From positions 6,205,001 through 6,269,000 of the forward strand of contig CM035236.1 in NCBI GenBank assembly GCA_020226215.1: a DNA stretch of 64,000 bases. The letters run 5' to 3'. Shown one piece after another: positions 1-9,779 of the stretch. The notes beneath the pieces are model-generated. The model was not told the origin of the DNA. It saw only the letters and a program-made list of their open reading frames with translations, and searched no databases. The DNA is from Sindora glabra (Eukaryota > Streptophyta > Magnoliopsida > Fabales > Fabaceae). The stretch's first letter is position 1; every line of letters starts with the position of its first letter. A program made the position numbers and the translations under genes.

Positions 1-202
1 TATTCAAGTAACTACAAGCAGGAAATGGTATTTAACCTTTAGTAATTAACATTGCCGCTTAGTCAGGTTTGATGAAAACAAGGGTCTTGTTAGTACAGCG
101 AGGCATCTTGCATGCTATTAGATGAGAATTTTTCTTTGAAACAGCAGACTCGGTAAATTTGGTATAAGCAATGGCGGCTGAGATTATGGTTATCCATTTA
201 CT

Positions 203-328
203 GAGATATCAATTGACATAGGAAATTTGTTTTGAGATCCATCAGAGATATCAATTGACATAGGAAATTTGTTATGAGATCCATCAGAGATATCAATTGA
301 CATAGGAAATTTGTTATGAGATCCATCA
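203..328. repeat. 42-bp minisatellite, three copies
   Basis: Three head-to-tail 42-base units start at 203, 245 and 287. Copies two and three are identical, and copy one differs by one base. On the minus strand one frame reads each unit as a 14-residue motif, DGSHNKFPMSIDIS or DGSQNKFPMSIDIS, because 42 is a multiple of three. That frame continues upstream as PIIMRTSDKP and closes at a stop just past the last unit. The in-frame length fits a coding repeat but is also expected by chance one time in three. Confidence 0.9.
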
Positions 329-799
329 GGTTTGTCACTGGTTCTCATGATAATGGGGACTGGAATTTACAGGGCAAGGCCGCTTGATAATGCGTGTGGC
401 CTTGCCAACTAGGCTGTCGGATGTTTCTCATCAGAGCATATACTATTACATGCTCAATGAAATGCTATTTCTCTAAACAAAATCTATCACTCAAATTATT
501 TCCTCTAAAATCTTAGGACATAAATACTGAGGGTCTGTAGCCTAGCTTATTTTGAGGGTTGCGTTTCCATCCTTGACCATGACTGTTCATGTTGTATCGT
601 AAATAGTAAATACATAGAAGGCCAGCAGCAAAATGGGTGATAGCTGGCGAAAATGGCCTGACAAAGGCGTTATGCCATAAACAGTACGGTGAGTACACCA
701 TTCCCATCTGCAGCAGATGGATGGCAACTGGAGGATGCCCTCCCATAGCAGCCAGGAATGGATCCTGATAATTTACACCACAAAAAACTCGAGCTAAAT

Positions 800-990
800 T
801 CAGAATGCTCTATTTCTTGATGTGGTCCCCCAATCCTTTACGGTTGCATCTGTCTTGGCCTTTGCAACAACATTCTTTTTCTTCCGGTTTTCACCATGCC
901 CACACGGGACTTCTGCCACCAAGTGTAAACCCGTATTCTTGTACTCTGGATATAATATCAAAACTCCAAGCTCACGAACATTTTTTTTTA
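800..990 (-). pseudogene. Putative terminal exon of unknown protein
   Basis: Reading leftwards from 990, one frame stays open for about 63 codons and ends at a TGA at 800-802. The translation includes LYPEYKNTGLHLVAEVPCGHG followed by a lysine-rich stretch and a C-terminus WGTTSRNRAF. Its mixed composition is unlike random AT-rich DNA. A CAG that could serve as a splice acceptor lies at 991-993, but those bases are also the end of a foldback MITE (991-1140). The exon may therefore be truncated by that insertion. A -1 shift near 808 would run into another open frame. Family unknown. Confidence 0.25.
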
Positions 991-1140
991 CTGAAAATTT
1001 GGAGTGATATAATAATTTTAAAAGTTATTAAATATGATTATTTGATTATATTTATTAAAAAATAAATAATTATATTTAAATAATTTTAATTTAATAATTT
1101 TAAAATTTATTACATCACTTCGAACTTAAAAATTTTACAG
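991..1140. mobile_element. Small foldback MITE, copy 1
   Basis: The left end CTGAAAATTTGGAGTGAT and the right end, read in reverse complement as CTGTAAAATTTTTAAGTTCG then AAGTGAT, form long imperfect terminal inverted repeats. The pairing continues inwards through AATAATTTTAAAAGTTATTAAA, so most of the element folds back on itself. A second copy with the same GTGAT...TCAC ends lies at about 3618-3772. No coding capacity. The superfamily cannot be assigned because no clear target-site duplication is visible. Confidence 0.6.
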
Positions 1141-2635
1141 TCTAATTTAGTACAGTTGGAGATTTCAAATAAATTGTATAATTTATTCAAAATTCTCCTA
1201 TTATACATTTAGTTCTAATTCCGTATAAAATTATTCATTCTTTAGGAGAGAAGAGAAGAAGATAAGGGCTAAATAGTACAGTGATAAATAAATATTAAAA
1301 TTTTAAAATTAAAAATACTCTTTTATTCTCTTATCTCTATAATTTATCAAATAAAAAAAGAATAATTTTATGTAAATTTTCATCTTATAATATAATATTT
1401 TATCACATACAATACTATATTATATTATCTAATAATCTTTATACTATATTATATAATATGTTAAATGAAAGCTAAGAGTATTATAATAAGCACCACTTTT
1501 TTTTTTTTCTGCTTCGCCCTTCGGTTTTAAAACTTAATAACGACCTAACAGGTTGCATTATATTCATCTGTTTTCATTCCTATCTATTAACTTAAAAATA
1601 GAAACATTCTTTTCTGTTGTTTCTGTGGTCCTTTCCATTGCCAACAGACTATAAAACAAAGGTTAATTCCGATTATAAATTCAATATAACTATGATTCTT
1701 CCCCTCCTTTATTATATGTCACCATTAGACTATGTATTCGAAGAGTAATTCTATAAAACCGGAGTTAAAAATTTTGGTTTATAATAACATGAGGCTGCAT
1801 TGACGTCGGTGAAAGCAAAACCTTCGGTGATTTATCAACGACAACTTATGAAAAAAGCTAAGCACAAGCACAAGGTCAAGGTGTTCAGAAGTAGGCTTCG
1901 GGACAAATGGAATTTGGATATCAGATTGAAGCGGAGTTGACATGATTTGCAGCTGTGTTGTCAATTAGAAATGATGGCTAATTCAAAATGCAAAAGCTGT
2001 ATCTTTTACCATTTCACAGAAAGCCCAATTCGTATATAACCCTTTATCGACGTGAAGCTCCTCTGTGTCGAGTCTTGTCTGCAGAAAATATAATGATGTT
2101 ATAACTAGGAAAGACGGAGCTCAGAGGCAGTGAGACCTATAATGTAATAGCCGTCTTGCTTGCTTATTTACAGTGAATGGCTATGATCATAGAGAAATTA
2201 AATCTGTTCTCTTCCGTCTTTTCAACTCCTAGAATGTAATGTAAAATCCATCTTTTCAAGGAAAGAAGCTGATCTCCTGTCACCAATTTTCCCGTTAAAA
2301 AGTACACAAGATGGAGAGTAGTAGGTTAGTTACATTATTCCACTCATTATGGTTGTGTCAATCTGAATCTGAATAGATCTTAGAGATTTGTGGCTGACAG
2401 GAGTTCTTTAACACGTTAATGGAAAAGCGGCAGTCATTTCTGCCTCAGAAAAATATAATTCTGGATATCACCTCTGGGTTGCCTAATTCGGTCTCCAGCT
2501 ACTGCTGTATGGTATCTATTGCTCCGGTTTTGATTCTCCATGTATGACTAAGGAAAATGCTACTTGTAGTTACATTTGCGTATTTAAGTGAACAAAATAT
2601 GTATTTGCCATTAAGTTTGATAAATATGACTAATA
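1141..2635. other. No gene recognised
   Basis: The first 350 bases are very AT-rich. From about 1500 to 2600 the base composition is more balanced and looks single-copy, but every reading frame is short. The 61-codon minus-strand frame at 1779-1964 has no recognisable motif. It could be old promoter or intron sequence. Confidence 0.5.
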
Positions 2636-2639
2636 CACA

Positions 2640-2830
2640 CAGAGGAGGTAATTATAATATATTATTAATATAATAATATATTAATATATTATCAAATTTA
2701 ATTATTAATATATTATTATACAATATATTAAATTTAATTTTTTAAAAATAAATTTAATAAATAATTAAATTTAATAATATATTAATATATTATCATATTA
2801 ATGATATACTATAATATCTCTCTATATAAA
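2640..2830. repeat. AT-only palindromic tract
   Basis: Almost pure A/T DNA in which AATAATATATTAATATATTA occurs twice, near 2670 and 2776, with AATTTAATTATT and its complement in between, giving an imperfect cruciform-like layout. It may be an eroded MITE or simple AT-rich DNA. No coding capacity. Confidence 0.45.
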
Positions 2831-3617
2831 TAGACTCAATTTAATTCAATTAATGCTACTTCATCTTGGCAATAAAGAATGCAATTATGGATAAATAGTG
2901 CTTCATTTATTCATTTTCTTGCATAATTATTTACTGTAGTAGAATTTAATATAAACAAACTCTAGTTGTTTTACACATTCAATCTATTCAAATTCTACTT
3001 TTTATGTATTGAAATACATTTAGATACATAAATGTTAATTGTATTTATCATTTTTCTCATAAGAGCCATCCATGTGGTAATAGATTGACTACTCACGCAG
3101 TGACGGGACAGAGCAGATGAAGCTATGTGAAAGCAACCGTATATTCTTCAATGAAGATGAAAATTGGGATGTACGATAGACAATCTAAGTGAAAGCAATC
3201 TAACCGAATAATCAATCTCTTTCAAGTATTGGAGGGATATATAGAACGTGAAAATTTAGATTACAATCACAGGCTAACTTGTCAATTTAACTTTGTTGCT
3301 TCCTGTAACTCTATGTTGCAGATCTTTGCAGTGGCAGAGTACTGACCACAGAATGTCTTCAATCAAAAAAAAAAAAAAAAACAATCCTGTCCGAATTCAA
3401 TATCTTCAAAATTAAGGAGGTGAAGCTTTCGTATAATTTAAAGGATTTAATAATTTAAATTAAATTTTATATTTTTAAATAAAAATATTTAATTTAATAA
3501 TTTATAAATAACTCATAAAATGAATTTATGCATATATTAAATTTTACTTGATGTATAATAGCATGAGTCAATTCAAAATCATCAATTTCATAAATGAGTG
3601 AATTCTATGATATTTAA

Positions 3618-3772
3618 AAAGTTTTAAAATTTAAAGTGATCTAACAATTTTAGAAATTATTAAATTGATATTATTTGACTACATTCATTAAAAATAAATA
3701 ATTATAATTAAATAACTTTAATTTAATAATTCTTAAATTTATCTCGTCACTTTGAATTTTAAAATTTTAAGA
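3618..3772. mobile_element. Small foldback MITE, copy 2
   Basis: The segment aligns over its whole length with 991-1140, including the left GTGATCTAACAATTTTAGAA and the right CTCGTCACTTTGAATTTTAA. The ends are inverted complements of one another. Substitutions and small gaps show that the two copies are old. Confidence 0.55.
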
Positions 3773-3989
3773 AGTATCATAACAAGATTTTATAACAATT
3801 TGTAAAATCCTTTTTACATTTCTAAGAATGTGAGATTTTGTATTTAATTCAAATTTTAAACAAATATTTTTAGAAAAATTTTTAACTCATTATTCTTCCA
3901 AAGGATGGATATTCTATATTTTCTTAATATAAAAATATTTAATTGATATAAATAAATTATTTTACTCATTCTTTTATTAGAATCTTATT

Positions 3990-4470
3990 AAAATTAATAT
4001 TTTATTTTATTACTATCATCATTGATCTTAATCACTATTCATTAAAATCAATCATTGATGCAACTATTTATCGATAATTACTACTAACTATCATTAACAA
4101 TAAATGGTCAATGTTGATCATTACTTATTTTCAATTACTATTATTTATTATCATCCATTAATGATGATCATTATTTATTATCATTTATTATTGGCAATTA
4201 TCCTTTACTATCGTTCATTATTTATAACTATTATCAATTACTACTTAAAATTAATAACCATTACCAACAATTACCTAATACCAATAATTATTATTCATCA
4301 CTACTTGCTATAAGTGATTATAATTAGCTATCACTTATTATAAGTAGTAACTACTAGACACCATTTACCATCATTTATTTTTACCATTGTTAGCCATCAT
4401 TGTTCATCACTATTGCTACCATAACTTATAACCAATAATCATCATAAACCACTATTTATTATTATTAATC
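3990..4470. repeat. G-poor degenerate ATT/ATC/ACT low-complexity tract
   Basis: About 480 bases made of ATT, ATC, ACT and TTA words with very few G residues on the plus strand. The 69-codon open frame inside it (4104-4313) is made of I, Y, L, N and H residues only because of this composition. The tract looks like a heavily mutated trinucleotide microsatellite. Confidence 0.65.
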
Positions 4471-5137
4471 ACTCAATTTTTAGCAAAGAATATTTTTTAT
4501 AATCTAATAATATTTTTAAAAATAAATTAAAATATAATATTATAACAATCCTAACAATATTACTAATTAAATTAAATATAATAATATCATATGTTCAAAA
4601 ATTAAATTCTTAATAATCACCTTCTTAAAAATATTAAAATCTTCGAGGATGTTTGATTCCACAATCAAGTATCACGAGTGAGTAATGAAAAACAGAAATG
4701 ATATGCAGAACTAAGAACCGCATTCATTCAATACAGGTGGAGATTTTCAAGACCAAAATATCACAGGGAAAAGATTTATGCTACCCGCAGGCCGCTTAGA
4801 ACAGAACCACCAAATAAGAAAGTGCACATGACAGTGAACTCTGCTAAATACACTCTTCGGAAGGTATTTCAAAGTCATTTCCTCTCAAAAATTGTGGAAT
4901 CCGACGTTTTGTAGACCAGCTCACTGTCTATTGAGATAATGTATCATAAACTCAAAAAATATATCAAGCTTTTCTCTGACAATTATATGAAATAACAACA
5001 GTAGTACATGACGAATATTTCTTCATCAGAAACGCAGACAAAAAAGAATCACTTGGAAAATTATTTTTATATACAAGATTGACAGATTAATGGTATCCTT
5101 CATTGATAAAAGAAAGTGGATGGTGGTACAATAGAAA
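4471..5137. other. EPFL2-like gene 3' flank
   Basis: AT-rich to about 4640, then more balanced DNA up to the stop codon of the EPFL2-like gene. The balanced part probably includes that gene's 3' untranslated region. No open frame of note and no separate gene recognised. Confidence 0.4.
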
Positions 5138-5706
5138 TCAAGGGTTGAAGATAATATTCCCACATTTGCATTTCCAACTCATGGGCATGTAGTTGGAACT
5201 ATCGTCTCTCCTGGCATAAGCAGTTGAGAAGATTGTTGAAGAGTTACGATTCTTGGCACTCTGCAGTTGAGGATCAGTGGGTACTTGAATAGCCTGGCAA
5301 TGGGCACATGAGCTGCATCTTCTCTCACATCTTGGTGGCCTTGATCCTACCTGTGCCCTCAGCATCGTCTTCTCATCACCTACCCTCTGCAGCACACAAA
5401 AATTCAAAGAAAAAAAAAAGAAAGGAAAAAAGAAAACTTCCATTATGCTAATCAAGGGTAACTGACTCAAAAGAGCCGAATTTACCTGCTGAAAACCATT
5501 CTCTTTTAGAAATTTTCTGCCTGTAACAACATGGAGAAGAATGCAGTGAGTCTTGGCTAGTTGAAGCTGTTTTTTTTTTTTGAAGCTACAGAAACCGAGC
5601 ATTTACCTTCAGTTAAAAAACCAAGCTGAAATTGAATCGAGCTTGAAGTAATCAGAAAGAGAAGAGAGAGGCTAATAAGGTTGAGTTTGTGATGATAAAG
5701 CCCCAT
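5138..5706 (-). CDS. EPFL2: EPFL2-like secreted cysteine-rich peptide
   Basis: Exons on the minus strand are 5706-5607, 5520-5486 and 5386-5138, joined by GT-AG introns, giving 127 residues plus stop. The start MGLYHHKLNL leads into a hydrophobic segment (ISLSLLFLIT, residues 11-20) that fits a signal peptide. The C-terminal mature region starts near GSRPPRCERRC and ends in MSWKCKCGNIIFNP, the hallmark of EPIDERMAL PATTERNING FACTOR-LIKE peptides. Six cysteines (residues 65, 69, 72, 75, 118, 120) are spaced as expected for the knotted scaffold. Between them is the variable loop with DDSSNYMP. The RCERRC...CAHCQAIQVPT block is closest to EPFL2 among family members I know. Family members are apoplastic ligands of ERECTA-type receptor kinases, and EPFL2 acts in leaf-margin and organ patterning. 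That role is inferred by homology. The reading frame is intact. The paralogue assignment is less certain than the family. Confidence 0.93.
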
Positions 5707-6042
5707 TTTAGAGAACTGAGGGAAGGAGATAATTTCAAGTGAACCAGGCAGGCAGGTAGAATATAAGAACTGAGGAAAAAAGTTGATGATAATGAAATAG
5801 GACAGTGAAAGCTGGGGAATGAGAGTAGTAACTGAGTGAATAAGAATAATGGGAAAACTGCACACAGCGGTGACTGAATGACAACATAGGAAGCAATGGA
5901 AATATATTATCGTTGAAATGATGTAACATAGAAAGACAAAAGGGTAAAATGCAGACCCGAAAGGATGGAGTAAGAAAAAGAACTCCGAAAAGAGAATAGC
6001 TTTGCTTCGGTGGACGAGCCCTCACCCAACCAACAAACGAAA

Positions 6043-6053
6043 GATTATATAAT
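6043..6053 (-). promoter_or_regulatory. Possible TATA box of EPFL2-like gene
   Basis: ATTATATAATC on the minus strand lies about 340 bases upstream of the EPFL2-like start codon, in a less AT-rich upstream region (5707-6300). It would give a 5' leader of roughly 300 bases. AT-rich plant DNA produces many chance matches, so this is only a candidate. Confidence 0.3.
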
Positions 6054-6239
6054 AATTGCTGCAAAACCAGAGACAACCCCAAGTGGATGAACAAAAGACA
6101 AGTTACAAGGACCCCATAGACAGCAAAAGGCCACACGTTTGCCCGGATGTTTTTTACAGCCGGGATTGGTTGGTCCCTTTTTTCCCTTCATTATTCTTTG
6201 CTACATTAACTAGGATCCATTTAACGAGAGAGGAATAGA

Positions 6240-7800
6240 GACACACATATTGACACAATGGAGCGAGTACTTTTAGATGTAGCTGGGAATCCAAATTCTT
6301 CTTTAGTGAGTTTTGATGAAAAATATTTTGCTTCCACAGAAAAAATCTCTAGTAATTACATAATGGCACATTTTGCATCATTTTAAACCTACTGGGTACT
6401 GGCAAATGAGAGTTGGATGGTGTGCAAGTAATTTTACTGGGTGGGAATGGGGTGTCGTTTCTGAACTTCTACCATACTCACGCTACATGAAGTGAGCAAT
6501 TCTATCTTATCACGCTATATCGCTCCCTCTTTGTCTCTCTGCCCGGCAAAGAGAAAGAGCGCCAAAAAAAAGTGTTTGGGTGTGTTTAATATATTTTATT
6601 TTTATGTTTTTAAATTTTTTCAAATTGAAGGAAAATAAAAAATACAAGGGAGTCAATATTATAAATAAAAATATTTTATTTAATTATAAAATTAATATTA
6701 AAAAATTAATTTAAAAATGTTTAAAATTTATTTTTTATTTTTAAATTATATATTCTACATTATAATTTTAAAAATAAAAAAAATAGATTTCTAAACATAA
6801 TTTTTTATTTCTAAAAATAAAAAATATAGAATTATTTTTTAAAAAAATAAATCAATAGACCTATTATTTTTAATTTTCTAAATTTATTCTGCGTTCGTTC
6901 CTCTCTTACATATTATAGAATCCACAATTTTATAAATTCTTTTGAAAGTATATCAAACATTTTCTTGAAAAAATATACAATATTACATTAATATTTAATT
7001 CATTTGAATCCGTCGTTATGTAATTTAGTAAATCGGATGGGATTTGGGGACTGGCAGGTAATATTTCTTACGTGCTTCTGATTATAGTTCTGCTAGCGAC
7101 TGAACTTATTATGTTGCATACCAATGCTTCCATGATATCTTTCTGAATTCTTTCTTTTTTTTTCCCCCTGGTCTTACCCTCTTTGGGCAGGTTGGTCTAA
7201 TTTGAAACTACAAACATGACGCTCTTTCACCCTGTTCCACTTCATCATTATATATGATTTTATATTTTATGGTCAAAACTAACCCGCTGATGAGTTCATT
7301 TTGAAGCCAATTTATTTTTTAGCCAAAAAAAATAAAAAAATCATTAGAAGCCCAATTCATTTGTTGTGGAAAAAAAGGCAGTTATTGGAAGCCAATCCAT
7401 CTTGGGACAAAAAATAGAAAAAAAAGATTTACAAAAATTTGAATTTGTTTTCAATCATCAACAATGAAACTTAATAATCTACGGTACAGGTTCCAATACT
7501 ATTACATAAGTGTTAATGGACGCCGAGGGACTAGATGTTGGTTTTTATTTTTATGTTTATTTTAATATGATGATATTTTTTAAATTATAAAAGATGATAT
7601 GTTAATTATAACAAATGATGCCTAAGCATATATTTTTTATTATAATTAATTGTATTTTTGTTTTAGTAATATCATTAGTAAGTATTATTAATTATTAAAA
7701 ATTTTAAAATATTATGATAGTTATTATGATACTAAATGAGATAAAAAAATTAAAATATATAATATAAAATCATAGATAGTGCACAATAATAAATCACCAT
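6240..7800. other. Intergenic, no gene recognised
   Basis: 6560-6900 is A/T-rich low-complexity sequence. 6900-7500 is more mixed. Near 7300-7420 the phrases AAGCCAATTTATT, AAGCCCAATTCATT and AAGCCAATCCATC recur at about 50-60 base intervals, an eroded short tandem repeat. No open frame of interest. Confidence 0.45.
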
Positions 7801-8399
7801 AATATCTATACACAATAATATACTCTTACCAATAAAAATGTGAATGTATAATTTGAAAAGCCTTTAAATAAGCTAGTCATTGGTTTCGTCACTATCCTAT
7901 AGGGGTTAAGGTTAGGGTGGAGGAGGCCATGCAATGGTTTAGGATGAACATTTGATAGTTGAAGAGGAGAAGGAGATGGTGCACAAAGTGGCAAATTGAT
8001 CTTAAATGTCTTTTACATATGGTTATAAAGCCGCTTGAACTGCTATCCGTGTGTTGCAATAACTACTTTTAATAGTTGATGTACTGCTATTGCATATCTT
8101 GTACTTATTAGTTGTGAAAAATGTAGTTTTGCATATCCTTAAGCAATCTTGCGTCCTATTATTACCTTAAAGAATAAGCTATCAGAGGTGGTATACAAAG
8201 TTCTAGCAAGCATATAACTAACTTTTTTTTTTTGTATCCTTGATAAATGCTTGACACTTTGTTGGCAATTGTGGGCTTATCGATTTGCATTAGGCTTACC
8301 ATCAAGCTACTAAAAGCAGAACTAGATTGCAATTACAATTAAGTAACTTGATTCCCTGTCTTATTCTTAATATTTCAAAACAAAATGATAATATGAGTA

Positions 8400-9500
8400 C
8401 AAAATTTTCAAAAGTAATTATAATGAGAACGTAAAAATAAATTTACTTACATAATCGACCTCAAATGCCAAAGAAATCCATTCCTTTGATATCCATGCAT
8501 GGCACCCACACCATTTCCCCATAAATTTACTTACATAATTGGCCTCAACTACCAAAGAAATCCATTCCACTATTATCCATGTGTGGCGCTCATGCCATTT
8601 CACTAATAATAGCTGTGACTCCTTTATCTCCTCATTTCTTTAAGTCAATTTTAAAAATAAGTAAAAAATATTAGTATTAGCAATTATCATTGATAGTTAA
8701 AGAGTTTAAGAAATGTTAACTTAGCATGCCTTATTGTGTCAATATGCCATTATAGTTTTCAATTCATAATGATTGTTATACCTCTTTTATGCTCTATTTT
8801 GCACATTTCTCCTTAACTTCTGATGTGAATTCAAAGCAAAAAATAATCCAATTGCATAAGTTGTAAACTTCAAATAAAAAATTACACTTGTAGTATTATT
8901 TAATTCATTCTTACCTTTTATCTCTCTTAATGATCTGATGAAATATTGGTTGGAATCCATTGCACCATAATCTCATACTTATCCCCCATCTTGAGCGAAC
9001 CAAGCATGTAGCTCATGTCTCTAATCTCTATATCAATTAACTATAAAGAGCTTAATACAGTTCATCATCCAAGCCATCTCTTCCCATAAAACATTAGTAA
9101 ACTAAAATGAATCCTATAGTTAAAAGATATGTAACAATCCATTATGAGTGTGAAATAATGATAATTAAATATTAATGTAAAACAATGATAATATAAAATA
9201 TAAATTAACATAAAAGATAAGTTGGTGTTTACATCAACTCTTCATCTAACACATGCTCATTATTCCTTTAGCTTGACCATATACTTCTTGTGGAACGACT
9301 CATAGTACTACTTGGCAAGCATGCCTATTAGCTATAGGAAGTACCCTTGGTTCTCCTCCATAGGATTCCAAATTATCTTATCAAATCTAATAGGCAATGG
9401 TTAATTTTAGTTTTTGGCAATTTTTTGCTAGAAGCTTAAACCTTTTGTTTTGCTACAAGTTTTCTTAGGTGGTGCAACTTCAAATAATGAACACTATGTT
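8400..9500 (-). pseudogene. Possible second CACTA ORF remnant, copy I
   Basis: Downstream of TNP2 on the minus strand, one frame near 9390-9260 reads IIWNPMEENQGYFL then LIGMLAKYYYESFHKKYM. This resembles the region of plant Ptta/En/Spm proteins that follows TNP2 in CACTA elements. The frame is interrupted by stops. The match is by general pattern only. Confidence 0.35.
8437..8604 (-). repeat. 84-bp tandem repeat, two copies
   Basis: Units start at 8437 and 8521 with the same ATAAATTTACTTACATAAT opening and about 80 percent identity by eye. On the minus strand the units translate in one open frame as two related 28-residue repeats, with WI.VEWISLVVEANYVSKF and WISKEWISLAFEVDYVSKF. The frame (8418-8603) lies inside the CACTA remnant and may be part of its second ORF. 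Confidence 0.75.
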
Positions 9501-9779
9501 AATCAAAACCATATAATTATCTGTAGGAAAAGTAAAAAATAAGTAGTATAGTAATTGTAATTTTAGTTGTCTTGCACTATTGGGGAAGATAAATAGGGCT
9601 CGAAGGTCGCTAGGCTTTACTACCTCTTCTAGGTTAGGAAAGCATAATAGCAACCATGTCTATGAAGTAATATGAATGACTATCATAATGCAAGAAATAA
9701 ATAATGTCTATTACAACATAACAAAATTGTTCATTACATAATTTTTATATGTGAAAAGTAAAAGACTTGAACCCTTAAT

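Larger units (their letters stand above)
1..990 (-). other. Less AT-rich segment, possible unrecognised gene fragment
   Basis: This stretch is clearly less AT-rich than the DNA after 1000 and has several protein-like reading frames on the minus strand. These are a stop-terminated frame at 800-990, an overlapping frame covering about 513-810 (containing GGHPPVAIHLLQMG), and the frame through the 42-bp repeats. They lie in different frames and I recognise no family. The segment could be the 3' part of a gene entering from the left, a pseudogene, or an untranslated region. No start codon with a complete exon structure can be built. Confidence 0.3.

Noticed and set aside
4104..4313. 69-codon plus-strand open frame rich in I, Y and L
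   Set aside because: It is a translation of the G-poor trinucleotide tract and would be open in most frames by composition.
5735..6136. 133-codon minus-strand open frame upstream of the EPFL2-like gene
   Set aside because: It overlaps the promoter and leader of the EPFL2-like gene, is not in its frame and has no motif. The exon-intron model explains the locus better.
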